In this document: positions 1-9,209 of the stretch, one piece after another
Position numbering within the stretch: the first letter of the stretch is position 1
How the letters are laid out: each line of letters begins with the position of its first letter
From: Candidatus Xianfuyuplasma coldseepsis
Lineage (GTDB): Bacteria > Bacillota_I > Bacilli_A > Izemoplasmatales > Izemoplasmataceae
DNA length: 64,000 nucleotides
Assembly: GCF_014023125.1 (NCBI RefSeq)
Contig: NZ_CP048914.1
Span: forward strand, 958,698-1,022,697
Direction: 5' to 3'
Program-made: the position numbers and the translations under genes
The notes under the pieces: generated by a model
The model's input: the letters and a program-made list of their open reading frames with translations, nothing else
What the model was told of the DNA's origin: nothing
The model's database searches: none

Positions 1-50
1 ATAGTTGTAATGCCAACATATGATGAAAACATTTTCACTGCAAAAAGGTC

Positions 51-79
51 TTGATTTCACAATTAAAAAGTGGGACAAT
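51..79 (+). promoter_or_regulatory. Probable promoter of the T-box leader
   Basis: A TTGATT -35 (51-56) and a GACAAT -10 (74-79) are separated by 17 bases. Each hexamer matches 4 of 6 consensus positions. Transcription would begin near 86, which is where the T-box stem I starts, and that agreement is the main support. Confidence 0.4.
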
Positions 80-85
80 GTGGAA

Positions 86-312
86 AACGAAGAACATGAG
101 TAGTACAGTTTCATCAAAACGCAAAGAGAGCTGTTGGTTGGTGTAAAACAGTGGGTTGATAGATTGGAACGTGCATGGGAGTTGGATTATCGAAGTTTGA
201 GGTAATCACGTTGCCGGCGTTAACGGTTTGAGCGCATAAAACAAGTAGTTTTATGAACTAAGGTGGTACCGCGATTATACTAGTCGTCCTTATTTTAAGG
301 ATGACTTTTTTT
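86..312 (+). promoter_or_regulatory. T-box riboswitch leader with terminator
   Basis: The leader carries the near-invariant T-box AAGGTGGTACCGCG at 260-273, the AGAGAG element of stem I at 125-130, and a terminal hairpin at 283-305 (GTCGTCCTTA pairing with TAAGGATGAC) followed by seven T at 306-312. Uncharged tRNA should stabilise the antiterminator and switch on the amino acid importer downstream. The specifier is ambiguous by eye. The usual GAA-NNN placement gives CGT (Arg) at 170-172, while the overlapping TGC (Cys) at 172-174 is an alternative. The family call is secure and the amino acid is not. Confidence 0.92.
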
Positions 313-333
313 ATTGGTTTAGGAGGTGTACTG

Positions 334-1032
334 ATGGATACATTATTTCGATATGATGCAATCAAAGATTGGATTCCCTATCTATTTGGGGGATTAGGCA
401 TAACATTACTCATTGCAGTCGTGGCAGCTGTCTTTGGTTTTATCATTGGTATTTTAATTGTGATTTCGTATAAACATCCAACGACATCATGGGCCGCAAA
501 AGCGTATATCGATATATTTCGGGGAACCCCGTTACTGCTGCAGCTATCGATTATCTATTTTGCTGTTCCACAGATTACCGAGAGAGTTCTAAACAATATG
601 ATGGGGCTTGACGTTGATATTACCATTGCATCATTAACCGCCGCATTTATCACCTTTAGCTTAAATTCCGGAGCGTACATCAGTGAAATCATTCGTTCGG
701 GTATCAATAGTGTTGATCCAGGAGAATTAGAAGCAGCCAGAGCTCTAGGAATTAGTAAGTTTCATACATTCAAAGACATTATACTACCAATTGCCTTTAA
801 GAATTCTTTTCCAGCACTCATGAATGAGTTCATTACACTTGTGAAAGAGAGCTCTGTCGTTTCGGTGATTGGGATCAAAGATTTGATGCGTCGCCAACAG
901 ATCGTTACATCACAAACCTATATGTATTTTGAACCATTGATCGTCATTGGAATTATCTACTATGTAGTGATCAAAATATTGACGATGGTTGGCCGAAAAG
1001 TGGAGGTGACTCTTGCGTATGATCAACATTAA
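334..1032 (+). CDS. Polar amino acid ABC transporter permease
   Basis: This 232-residue inner-membrane permease belongs to the HisM/GlnP (polar amino acid) type. The conserved loop [18 protein letters not shown], which docks on the ATPase, is visible, and the protein is mostly hydrophobic helices. An open frame also begins at 301, but 301-312 is the arm and T-tract of the T-box terminator. The ATG at 334 has an AGGAGGTG site directly upstream and is taken as the start. It is the first gene of a three-gene importer operon under T-box control. Its 3' end overlaps the ATPase gene by about 20 bases, which suggests coupled translation. The substrate is probably the amino acid read by the T-box (Arg or Cys/cystine). 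Confidence 0.93.
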   Translation: MDTLFRYDAIKDWIPYLFGGLGITLLIAVVAAVFGFIIGILIVISYKHPTTSWAAKAYIDIFRGTPLLLQLSIIYFAVPQITERVLNNMMGLDVDITIASLTAAFITFSLNSGAYISEIIRSGINSVDPGELEAARALGISKFHTFKDIILPIAFKNSFPALMNEFITLVKESSVVSVIGIKDLMRRQQIVTSQTYMYFEPLIVIGIIYYVVIKILTMVGRKVEVTLAYDQH

Positions 1033-1738
1033 AAATGTCAATAAATACTTTGGCGATTTACACGTATTAAAAGACGTATCTCATACGTTTCAAACTGGTA
1101 AAACCACTGCAATAATTGGTGCCAGTGGTAGTGGTAAAAGCACCCTATTACGATGCATTAATCAACTCGAGATAATGGATTCAGGTGACATTTATGTCGA
1201 TGATAAATCCATCTATGAATACAAACACACAGATCTTGTGACGAAAGTCGGAATGGTCTTCCAACAGTTTAACTTATTTAGTAATATGACGGTGCTTGAA
1301 AACGTAGCTTACGCCTTAAAAAGAGTGAAAAAGTTATCAAAAGAAGAAGCGCAAAAACAAGCACTTACTGCTCTCACTACTGTCAATGTACAGGACAAAA
1401 TAAAACAGTATCCCGCCACCCTCTCTGGTGGTCAGAAACAACGTGTTGCGCTCGCACGAGCGATGGTTCATAAACCTGATGTCATGTTGTTTGATGAACC
1501 GACGAGTGCGCTCGATCCTGAGATGGTGAACGAAGTACTGGATGAAATTAAAAAGTTAGCACATACCGGATTAACCAATATTATTGTGACTCATGAAATG
1601 GGATTTGCCAAAGAGGTAGCCGATGAAGTCATCTATATGGACGATGGCAAAATTATTGAATATGGACCGGCCAAAGAGTTCTTTGAACACCCAACACAAG
1701 AACGTACCAAACAATTTCTAACCAAAATATTATCATAA
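1013..1738 (+). CDS. Polar amino acid ABC transporter ATPase
   Basis: This 241-residue nucleotide-binding subunit of the GlnQ/HisP type energises the permease encoded just before it. Visible motifs in order are Walker [10 protein letters not shown], the Q-loop VFQQFN, the signature LSGGQKQR, Walker [13 protein letters not shown] and the switch histidine in THEMGF. The length is normal for the family. The TTG at 1013 sits 5 bases after GGAGGT, and the ATG at 1019 is the alternative start, 11 bases from it. The substrate-binding gene follows 13 bases downstream. Confidence 0.95.
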   Translation: MRMINIKNVNKYFGDLHVLKDVSHTFQTGKTTAIIGASGSGKSTLLRCINQLEIMDSGDIYVDDKSIYEYKHTDLVTKVGMVFQQFNLFSNMTVLENVAYALKRVKKLSKEEAQKQALTALTTVNVQDKIKQYPATLSGGQKQRVALARAMVHKPDVMLFDEPTSALDPEMVNEVLDEIKKLAHTGLTNIIVTHEMGFAKEVADEVIYMDDGKIIEYGPAKEFFEHPTQERTKQFLTKILS

Positions 1739-1751
1739 GGAGAAACCAAAA

Positions 1752-2510
1752 ATGAAGGAATTTATCATTATAGTATTAATCGGAATGATGACGTTATTAG
1801 GAGCTTGTGAACAAGCAGAAGACGTCGAAAAAGTAACTGTTTTAACATCCAGTGGGTATGCCCCATACGAGATTGTTGACACCAAAGGAAATTTAACCGG
1901 ATTTGATATTGAATTAATGGAAGCCATCGCCGATGAAATGGGAATCGTTATTGAATGGAGTGATGTATCCTTTGATGGTATCATCGCTAGTATTGAAACG
2001 GGACAAGCAGAAATTGCGATTGCCGGATTATCCCCAACAGAAGATCGGAAACAACAAGTAGACTTTTGTACGGTTTACTACAATGCAGAGAGTGGATTAA
2101 CCAATGTATTAATCTTTGATCCTGCAGAAGTCACTGTAGAAACATTGGATGATTTAGATGGTTTAATTGTCGCTGCTCAAACAGGAACCGTACAAGCTGG
2201 ATTCTTAGACAATGTAAAAGACGAATATAATTTCACGGTAGAACTACGTACCGACAACACCGCAATTGTCCAAGAAATTCTAACCGGAAACATTGATGTA
2301 TTAGTTGTTGAACATGCAATTTCGGAAGAGATATTAAATGTGAATACCAATCTTGCAACTGTCGGTTTTGAATCGTATTTAGATGATACATCTGGTAACG
2401 CGATTGCCATTACCAAAGGCTCTGCCTATTTGGATCAAATCAATACTGCAATTGCTATACTACAAGAAGATGGAACAATTGACGCATTAATTGCGGAATG
2501 GTTCGAATAA
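1752..2510 (+). CDS. Amino acid ABC transporter substrate-binding lipoprotein
   Basis: This 252-residue family 3 (SBP_bac_3) binding protein has a lipoprotein signal ending in the lipobox LLGAC (lipidated Cys19), so it is anchored on the outer face of the membrane. The first lobe shows the typical GYAPYE...GFDIELMEAIADEMG pattern, and GQAEIAIAGLSPTEDR is the family signature. It has a good SD (AAGGAG, 1737-1742). It is the last gene of the T-box-controlled importer and is followed at once by a terminator. The ligand cannot be read from the sequence, though polar amino acids are typical. Confidence 0.93.
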   Translation: MKEFIIIVLIGMMTLLGACEQAEDVEKVTVLTSSGYAPYEIVDTKGNLTGFDIELMEAIADEMGIVIEWSDVSFDGIIASIETGQAEIAIAGLSPTEDRKQQVDFCTVYYNAESGLTNVLIFDPAEVTVETLDDLDGLIVAAQTGTVQAGFLDNVKDEYNFTVELRTDNTAIVQEILTGNIDVLVVEHAISEEILNVNTNLATVGFESYLDDTSGNAIAITKGSAYLDQINTAIAILQEDGTIDALIAEWFE

Positions 2511-2533
2511 AAAAACGGCTTCAGCCGTTTTTT
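2511..2533. terminator. Bidirectional terminator between converging operons
   Basis: The perfect hairpin AAAAACGGCT-TC-AGCCGTTTTT has T runs on both strands. It ends the amino acid importer operon (plus) and the long carbohydrate operon (minus), whose last stop codon starts at 2532. Confidence 0.9.
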
Positions 2534-3263
2534 ATTTTTCAAAAGGTTGTAAGACACGTTCTAACCATTCTACCGACAAGTCAAACCATTTTTGGTAATG
2601 GGGATCAATCGCATGGGGATGATTGCTTAGAACTAGTTTGTTGCCAAGCGAAAGTCCGTGTTTTCCATCGCGAAATACATGGACCTCAAACGGAATATGA
2701 TGTTTGTTATACTGATCGGCTAAATAGAGTGTATTTTTTACTGGAACCAAATCATCATCAAACGTATGAAAGATGAATACTTCGGGTGTTTTATCATCGA
2801 CTTCAGGAAGCGGATATTCAACGCCAAATCGTGGTTTCCGCATTAATGTCGGATACCCAACCAATAAGGCATTGGGTCGTACCGAGCCAGATGTCGCTAA
2901 CATGGTCGCTAAATGTGCCCCAGCACTGAATCCGATGACAGCTACTTTATCTGGATCTAAGAACCATTCTTCATGATGTTCTCGGATTAACGTTAAGGCC
3001 ATTTCCGCATCATGTAGTGGCTGTGGAAACTGTGATTTTTCCATTAAACTATACCGTAAAACAAAAGCTTGATAGCCTTCTTTTAGATAGCTTAAGGCAA
3101 TCACTTCAGCTTCCCGATCACTGCAAATATGATATCCACCACCAGGGCAAATTAATATTGCTGGTTTGATTTGAACCCCTGGCATTTCTTTTGAAGGGGA
3201 TTGAATATATGCGGTTAATGTAACATCAGGATCGTCGTGTAATTGGATTGTTTGGATATTCAT
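2532..3263 (-). CDS. Alpha/beta-hydrolase esterase, acetyl-esterase-like
   Basis: This 243-residue cytoplasmic serine hydrolase resembles the small carbohydrate (acetylxylan-type) esterases. Seen are the oxyanion-hole stretch CPGGGYH, the nucleophile elbow GFSAGAH, a late Asp in FDDDLVP and the catalytic His in GKHGLS. There is no signal peptide. The start at 3263 is chosen because AAGGAG lies eight bases before it; the longer reading to 3317 would run into the preceding gene. It is the last gene of the 15-gene operon. Beside a sulfatase, its likely task is to remove acyl groups from imported oligosaccharides. That substrate is inferred, since the fold also serves unrelated esters. Confidence 0.8.
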   Translation of the reverse strand: MNIQTIQLHDDPDVTLTAYIQSPSKEMPGVQIKPAILICPGGGYHICSDREAEVIALSYLKEGYQAFVLRYSLMEKSQFPQPLHDAEMALTLIREHHEEWFLDPDKVAVIGFSAGAHLATMLATSGSVRPNALLVGYPTLMRKPRFGVEYPLPEVDDKTPEVFIFHTFDDDLVPVKNTLYLADQYNKHHIPFEVHVFRDGKHGLSLGNKLVLSNHPHAIDPHYQKWFDLSVEWLERVLQPFEK

Positions 3264-3273
3264 AAAAGTCTCC

Positions 3274-4404
3274 TTAGTATTTGTTTTCTTGTAGTTCTTT
3301 TTGAACCACTTCGGCAATCTTAATCATGCGTGGTAAGGTTTCTTTAAAGAATCCTTTGTACGCTTCACAGTATTTAGTTTTCGATTGTTCGACGGTATCA
3401 AACGGTTCTTTGTTACGGCGACAACCACCTTTGCACAGTTGATAGTAGGGACAACTCATACAGTCTTCATGTGTGCCAAAACTGGATTCGATAAAGAATC
3501 GTGCTTGTTGATTGGATACCAACTCTTCAAACGACTGATCTACAATTGAACCAGTTTTATACTCATCTAAGACATAAAAATCACATGGATATACACTTCC
3601 ATCCGATTCAACAACCACATGGGTTGTACAATGACCCATCAATGTACAGGAAGCCGCAGGATATCCTAATATGATTTTCAAGATATCATCGAAGTAACGA
3701 ATACTAATTCGTTTCCCTTTATAAAAATCACGCTCCCAGACATTAAATAAACGAATCAAAAACTCTTGATATTTGTCGTTGTGAAGTGTGTAGTTCTCCA
3801 CACGATGATCAAAGGAATCAATACACGGAATAAATTGAAGATAGGTCGTACCCAGCGATGTAAGATACCGATATACACTTTCTGTATGTTTCACGGTTTC
3901 ATCGGTAATAACGGTTAAAATATTATAATCGACCTTGTGTTGTTGTATTAACCGTAACCCTCTCATCACTTGTTTAAAGGATCCTTCATGTTTGCCATCT
4001 AAACGAAATTTATTATGCAATGCTTCACTGCCATCAATACTGATCCCGATTAGAAAATCATACTGTTTCAGAAACTTAGCAAATGCTGTTGTGATCAATG
4101 TACCATTGGTTTGCATCGTAAAAGATGTAGGAACATCTTTCGTATTATAGATGTCTACCAAGGCTACTAGTTTTTGATAGTACTCAAGACCAGCAACGGT
4201 CGGTTCTCCCCCTTGAAACATGAAGGTAACATGTTCATATGGTTTTTCATAGGCTCGTTGCACCATTGTTTCAAGCGTTGATTCATTCATAATACCGTAC
4301 TGCTTGGTTTCACGATGATCCATAACATCATAGTAAAAACAATATGTACATCGCATGTTACATCGTCCTGATGCCGGTTTTATGAGTAAAGATAAAGTAT
4401 TCAT
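3274..4404 (-). CDS. Anaerobic sulfatase-maturing enzyme (radical SAM/SPASM)
   Basis: This 376-residue radical SAM enzyme oxidises the active-site Cys or Ser of sulfatases to formylglycine in the cytoplasm without oxygen. The [4Fe-4S]/SAM motif is C15-x3-C19-x2-C22 in GRCNMRCTYCFY. A C-terminal SPASM region with Cys clusters (CTLMGHC, VYPCDF, CMSCPYYQLC, KGGCRR, KYC) would hold the two auxiliary clusters. Length and layout match known anSMEs. AAGGAGGT precedes the ATG. It sits immediately downstream of a sulfatase with a Cys-type CTPSR site, its expected client, and a second client lies at 29741-31210. Confidence 0.93.
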   Translation of the reverse strand: MNTLSLLIKPASGRCNMRCTYCFYYDVMDHRETKQYGIMNESTLETMVQRAYEKPYEHVTFMFQGGEPTVAGLEYYQKLVALVDIYNTKDVPTSFTMQTNGTLITTAFAKFLKQYDFLIGISIDGSEALHNKFRLDGKHEGSFKQVMRGLRLIQQHKVDYNILTVITDETVKHTESVYRYLTSLGTTYLQFIPCIDSFDHRVENYTLHNDKYQEFLIRLFNVWERDFYKGKRISIRYFDDILKIILGYPAASCTLMGHCTTHVVVESDGSVYPCDFYVLDEYKTGSIVDQSFEELVSNQQARFFIESSFGTHEDCMSCPYYQLCKGGCRRNKEPFDTVEQSKTKYCEAYKGFFKETLPRMIKIAEVVQKELQENKY

Positions 4405-4416
4405 GCAGTTACCTCC

Positions 4417-5820
4417 TTAAAAATGACGGGGGTCTTTCTTAATTGGCGATACATCGGACGTTCGCAAATACCATGTCAGTAGAGCCTCTTTGAGGGTGGT
4501 TAAGATAGGTTTATAGTTCTCATCTTCGATGACATTCATTAATTCATCCGGATCCTTCTGTAAATCATAAAGTTCATCCAAGTCTTGCGATCGTTTCACA
4601 TACTTGTAATTCTTGCTTCGTATCGATACAAAACGACTCACACTATCGGGGTTGGTTTGTTGTAGTAGACCCTTTGGATAGTAAATCGAACGAGGATTTG
4701 CGTTTGGTGAACCCTCAAAGATATACGGTTCATTAGTATCATATCCTCCCTCGGTAAACACATACTCTTTATGGAAAACACGTGGGTTGTGTAATAACGG
4801 TCGCAACGTTTTTGAAAAATGAGGGTGGTTTGCCTCACAATCACTATAATCCAGGATTGTGGCCATTACATCCAATAGTTCTACAGGCGATGTTACAACC
4901 TGATTCAAAGGAATGCCGCCTCCGGACATTACAAGCGGTACTTTGATGATATCATCCTCTGCTGAACTGGGCCATTTTTCAACAAGTCCATAATGACCTT
5001 GATAATCTCCATGATCACTCGTGAAGATGAAGATGGTATCATCATCAAGAACCTCACGTAATTGGCCGAGATAATCATCGACCTGAAGACACATCTTATA
5101 GTAGGTTGCTTGAATGTATTTGAGCTCATTCATATCCAATAATTCTAGGTTTCTTGTATCGCGAATTCCTTGATGAAATAGTGGCTTATTGTCACGAATA
5201 ATCGGTTTTAAATGTGCAATTTGATGGGGTGATACCATACTTTCTGTCCGTTCGTTCGAAAAGTATCCCGGGTGAGGTAGATTGATCGGAACAAATAAGA
5301 AATATGGTGATTCTTGGTGGTTATGAATCCACGTTTTTGCACGATCTACAAAATATTGATCTCTCTCATATACACCATGATTTGACGTGTTGTACTGGAA
5401 TGAGTAGTATTTTTCATGATCCTCGGGGTATTTTGGTGTAGGAAATGCGGATGGTTTAAATCGGTTTTCCTCTGGATCTTGAACATACTTTTGAATCAGT
5501 TCTTGGGATAATAGGTCGTTCTTTCCAATGATATTTACCCGATATCCACCGGAAACTAAATACTCCAATAACTGTGGTTCATTCGGTTGTAATAGATGCG
5601 CTAACGACCGATGACTATTTGTATGAGGATAGGTTCCTGTAAATAATGAACAACGTGACGGAGTACAAACGGGATGCTGAACAATACAATTCGTAAATCG
5701 TGTACCATCACGGTAAAGACGTTCAATATTGGGAAATTGAACGTTGTTTGTTACTGCATTGTCCAGTGCTGTTTGACTGAAACTATCCGGCATAAATAAT
5801 ACAATGTTTGGGCGTTTCAT
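4417..5820 (-). CDS. Sulfatase, Cys-type, cytoplasmic
   Basis: This 467-residue type I sulfatase belongs to the alkaline phosphatase superfamily. The formylglycine signature C52-T-P-S-R56 is followed by SLFTGTYPH. Metal-site residues are Asp12 in MPDS (many family members have two Asp here) and the DHG in FTSDHGDYQGHYG. There is no signal peptide, so it should act on a sulfated glycan after import. Together with the adjacent maturase and esterase it forms a decoration-removal module at the 3' end of the operon. The exact sulfate ester cannot be assigned from sequence alone. SD: AGGTGAT. Confidence 0.92.
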   Translation of the reverse strand: MKRPNIVLFMPDSFSQTALDNAVTNNVQFPNIERLYRDGTRFTNCIVQHPVCTPSRCSLFTGTYPHTNSHRSLAHLLQPNEPQLLEYLVSGGYRVNIIGKNDLLSQELIQKYVQDPEENRFKPSAFPTPKYPEDHEKYYSFQYNTSNHGVYERDQYFVDRAKTWIHNHQESPYFLFVPINLPHPGYFSNERTESMVSPHQIAHLKPIIRDNKPLFHQGIRDTRNLELLDMNELKYIQATYYKMCLQVDDYLGQLREVLDDDTIFIFTSDHGDYQGHYGLVEKWPSSAEDDIIKVPLVMSGGGIPLNQVVTSPVELLDVMATILDYSDCEANHPHFSKTLRPLLHNPRVFHKEYVFTEGGYDTNEPYIFEGSPNANPRSIYYPKGLLQQTNPDSVSRFVSIRSKNYKYVKRSQDLDELYDLQKDPDELMNVIEDENYKPILTTLKEALLTWYLRTSDVSPIKKDPRHF

Positions 5821-5829
5821 TCAAATCAC

Positions 5830-8226
5830 CTATTGAATCTGTATTTTGACAACTGTTTCATCATATAGTCGTTGTTGTTTATGAACAACATAATGAGTAC
5901 CTTGTTTTGTTATTTCTACATAGGGATCATCACAAATAATATTTCTTGTCGATTCGATTTCCATTGTGAATGAGGGACCCATCAATTGAATAGTAATTTC
6001 ATTTGAGTCAAAAGAGACCAATTCATTGGTTGAATAAAGCACGGTTGTATCAGTTGATATCGGTAAATTTTTCGCCATTAATAACGCTCGTCCGCTCTCT
6101 AATACAATCGGATATTCCTTGTCATCATGTAATGTAAAGGATTTGTCAAAATCATCCAAATTTAGAAGGTGGTTGTATTCAACTCCATCGTCATTGACTG
6201 TTTTCGCCATAAAGATACCATGATACAGCTCGTAATCATGGTGCATATGTCGCGATACACCCAGGGTGTCCATAAACCGTTTATAAAGTTCCAAATCCGC
6301 ACGATAACGCGTCGTAATAACAATGGATTCAGACATGTCTTTTTTGATATGGAATCCACAGGCTTGGTGGTTGTGATAGACTTCAAAAAAGACGCTTGAT
6401 GGATTCTCTACTGAGAATGTTTGATAGTAGTTACGATGAAGTTCCGCGCGTCCTTCAGCTAGGTTTTTCGCAATAATCGAAGGTCGGAAGCGATAGCCTT
6501 TTGGTTCAAAATAATGGGGATTCTTGAGTTCCAAATAATCTTGAATCAACGTACATGGATTGTATTCCAAATCATACTGAGGAACTTCCCCAAACAAGAT
6601 CATTTTCCCACCTTGTTGCAAGTGATTCACAATCTTTTGTTGGGATTCTTGCGACATAAATCGTGCAGATGGTACTAATAAGACAGATTGTGGTGTTAAC
6701 GGATCATCTTTTATATTGGTTGCTTTGAAATGATAGTTTAAAAGAAGTAACGGTTTTAAGACGTTATCCCACATGTCCCATGAACGATGCATTTCCAAGT
6801 TGTGAAAAATCTCGTTGTCGAGGTTCGGCGTATGGTATTCCGTCATGAAATAATCAGGATCAAAGACATACTCTAGTCCATCATCCACGAGTGATTGAGT
6901 CGCAAGATGGTTTTCATGAGCACGGACTAAATGCATCACGTCTTGCATCCGCAGCCAAGTATAACTCTTCTCTCCATTTGGAGATATCGGAGCAGCAAAT
7001 CCATGTTCTTCACCAGTTGTGGCAATCCGATTATTCCCATCATCTAAATTGTCTTCTAGACGATAGTTTCTCCCACCGACAAATGAATAGTAATTCAATA
7101 TCCGATTGTTTAATGCAACGAACATCCGTGTCATAAAATCAATCCGACTTGTTTTATAACGGGAGGAATAACTATTCCCATAGTCGCCATCCCCGGCACT
7201 AAATTCCAAGGATGTTAGAGGTTGGTCTTCACCATTACTAGCTTCCGTTAGGCGATTTAAAATATAGGCATCGGTAAAATGAGGAACATCCACATCTCTT
7301 AAATAGTGATCACTACCGCTGATGAAACGAGGTTTGTTTCGATAGGATTGATAGAGTTGTGAAATACCAATGGGGTAGGGGACTGCACGTCCTGCACTAC
7401 AACCGTGGATATTAATCACAAACAATCCTTTATCAAACCCGTACTCGGTCGCATAGTCTGCTAGGTATTCAACATAACGACTATATCGAATCCGGTTATA
7501 TTGGCCTAGATCTTGATGCAGCTTATGGACGTATTCTTGCTGTGGAAAACGAACATGTTCTATAAAATCATCCATCGGTGTATGGATGAAAGAGTACCGT
7601 TTTCCTAGGTGATGATCATAGGTATCTACCAGATATTGATAAAAATCAGTGAGTACGTTGTCGGTTAAATCAGGATTATTACTTACCCAAGGTAACATAC
7701 CAATTTCGTTATCGAGTTGAATCGCAAGAGTATTTCCCTCGGGGTATTGATGTTTCGAAATAATCGGGATTACTTTGGAATAGTACCGTTTAGAAAGACG
7801 TAAGAAGTCCGGTGCTAAATAATCAAGCGTTACCGTAGTAGAAGGTTTGTTAAACCAGGATACTGGAACGACATCAGGATATTTCTCATACACCCAAAAT
7901 GGGATGCCATCGTTTTTCATTTCAGCCATGATAAAAGGCCCAGGACGAGCGATAAAGTATAAATCATTTTGAGCGATCAAATCGAGAAAACCAATCAGGT
8001 TATTCTCTGGATGATAACGACCCTCAAAATCAAAATCATTCTCGTGATATTCATGAATTAACCAAGGGATATACGACGCGATACCATGAACGCCACTTGC
8101 TTTGATTAAATCAATTTTTTCTTGCCATTTATCCGGAGATGTCCGGTAATAATGAAACTCGGCAAACAAGAGTAGTCTTGGTTTGCCGTCGATTAGAAAC
8201 TGTTTCTTGTGATATGTAATACTCAT
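5830..8226 (-). CDS. GH35-type beta-galactosidase-like enzyme
   Basis: This 798-residue cytoplasmic glycoside hydrolase has an N-terminal TIM barrel like GH35 and related GH42-type enzymes. Landmarks are AEFHYYRTSPDKW (about 22-34), YIPWLIHE, RPGPFIMAEM, the probable acid/base Glu174 in QLDNEIG, and a probable nucleophile Glu341 in TSLEFSAG. Beta-sandwich-type sequence follows. There is no signal peptide. The ATG at 8226 is chosen because it overlaps the lacI stop as ATGA. A paralogue (32454-34778) sits in the second operon. It probably removes beta-galactosyl or related residues from imported oligosaccharides. The exact family and specificity are uncertain. Confidence 0.82.
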   Translation of the reverse strand: MSITYHKKQFLIDGKPRLLLFAEFHYYRTSPDKWQEKIDLIKASGVHGIASYIPWLIHEYHENDFDFEGRYHPENNLIGFLDLIAQNDLYFIARPGPFIMAEMKNDGIPFWVYEKYPDVVPVSWFNKPSTTVTLDYLAPDFLRLSKRYYSKVIPIISKHQYPEGNTLAIQLDNEIGMLPWVSNNPDLTDNVLTDFYQYLVDTYDHHLGKRYSFIHTPMDDFIEHVRFPQQEYVHKLHQDLGQYNRIRYSRYVEYLADYATEYGFDKGLFVINIHGCSAGRAVPYPIGISQLYQSYRNKPRFISGSDHYLRDVDVPHFTDAYILNRLTEASNGEDQPLTSLEFSAGDGDYGNSYSSRYKTSRIDFMTRMFVALNNRILNYYSFVGGRNYRLEDNLDDGNNRIATTGEEHGFAAPISPNGEKSYTWLRMQDVMHLVRAHENHLATQSLVDDGLEYVFDPDYFMTEYHTPNLDNEIFHNLEMHRSWDMWDNVLKPLLLLNYHFKATNIKDDPLTPQSVLLVPSARFMSQESQQKIVNHLQQGGKMILFGEVPQYDLEYNPCTLIQDYLELKNPHYFEPKGYRFRPSIIAKNLAEGRAELHRNYYQTFSVENPSSVFFEVYHNHQACGFHIKKDMSESIVITTRYRADLELYKRFMDTLGVSRHMHHDYELYHGIFMAKTVNDDGVEYNHLLNLDDFDKSFTLHDDKEYPIVLESGRALLMAKNLPISTDTTVLYSTNELVSFDSNEITIQLMGPSFTMEIESTRNIICDDPYVEITKQGTHYVVHKQQRLYDETVVKIQIQ

Positions 8227-9197
8227 GATGCCCTCTTTTTCGTTGTATTTCGAAGGTGTAATTGTACCGGACATACTTTTTGTTTATCCACGTGCTTTCC
8301 ATCCAATACATCCAGTAAATCTTGGGCTACTTCGCTTCCCCATTTACCTTGATCTACATCGATAGTCGTTAATCCACCATTGATGTATTGGCTAATATCA
8401 ACATTATCAAACCCAATAACACTGATATCTTCAGGAACCGAAATACCGTATTCCATACATCCTTTGATAAATCCAATCGCCATTTCATCATTGGCACAGA
8501 ATATTGCTTCAAATGGTAGTGTGCCTTGGAGTTGTTGGACAAGTTCATAGCCGCTACTTTCGGTAAAGTTACCAAAGTAGACTTTCTCTTGAATCGAACC
8601 ATTCGATGAGATGACATCATGGAATGCACGATAGCGTTCATCATCGACAAAACTACCAACAATACCGGATAAATAGGCAATCGTTTGATGGCCTTCGTCG
8701 ACCAATTGTTGTGTTGCTAATTTTGCTCCTGTATAGGAATCCAACATATGGGAATATGTGTGTTCATCGCCATTATCTAACCGGTCTAACACAAACACGG
8801 GCATACCCAAACGATTGGCGTGTTCAATCACTGAGTCCTCCACTTGCGGACACATAATGATTGCCGCATCAATTTGACGTTCCCGAATCATCCGTTTCGC
8901 ATTTTGGCTAAATGATAGGATTAAGTGATATTTACTGTTGTTGATGACGCTCGCAACACCATCATAGATTTTATGATATACCGGTCCGGTAAATCCAGAA
9001 ATGAAGAATCCAATATTGTTTGTCGATTTGTTTTTTAAGTTCCGCGCTGCAGCGTTAGGATAGTATTTCAATTTTTTCGCTACCGCCCAAATTTTGTCCT
9101 TTGTCACTTGGGGGATGTTGTCGGAATCATTTAGTGCATAGGATACCGTAGATACACTGTATCCACTTGCTTTCGCGACATCTTTTATCGTTACCAT
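8223..9197 (-). CDS. LacI-family transcriptional regulator
   Basis: This 324-residue repressor has an N-terminal helix-turn-helix and hinge (VTIKDVAKASGYSVSTVSYAL, then YYPNAAARNLKNKST) and a periplasmic-binding-protein-like effector domain, which is the full family length. SD AAGGAGGGA precedes the ATG. The gene is embedded in the operon between the phosphorylase and the GH35 gene, so it is probably autoregulated. Palindromes with the CG-centred LacI-type pattern lie upstream of both carbohydrate operons (28904-28915 and 36911-36930) and are its likely targets. An imported or processed oligosaccharide would be the expected inducer. Operator assignment is inferred. Confidence 0.93.
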   Translation of the reverse strand: MVTIKDVAKASGYSVSTVSYALNDSDNIPQVTKDKIWAVAKKLKYYPNAAARNLKNKSTNNIGFFISGFTGPVYHKIYDGVASVINNSKYHLILSFSQNAKRMIRERQIDAAIIMCPQVEDSVIEHANRLGMPVFVLDRLDNGDEHTYSHMLDSYTGAKLATQQLVDEGHQTIAYLSGIVGSFVDDERYRAFHDVISSNGSIQEKVYFGNFTESSGYELVQQLQGTLPFEAIFCANDEMAIGFIKGCMEYGISVPEDISVIGFDNVDISQYINGGLTTIDVDQGKWGSEVAQDLLDVLDGKHVDKQKVCPVQLHLRNTTKKRAS

Positions 9198-9209
9198 ACA
9201 TGTCCCTCC

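Noticed and set aside
301-333. Upstream extension of the first permease
   Set aside because: It begins in the T-box terminator arm and T run. The ATG at 334 has its own AGGAGGTG site.
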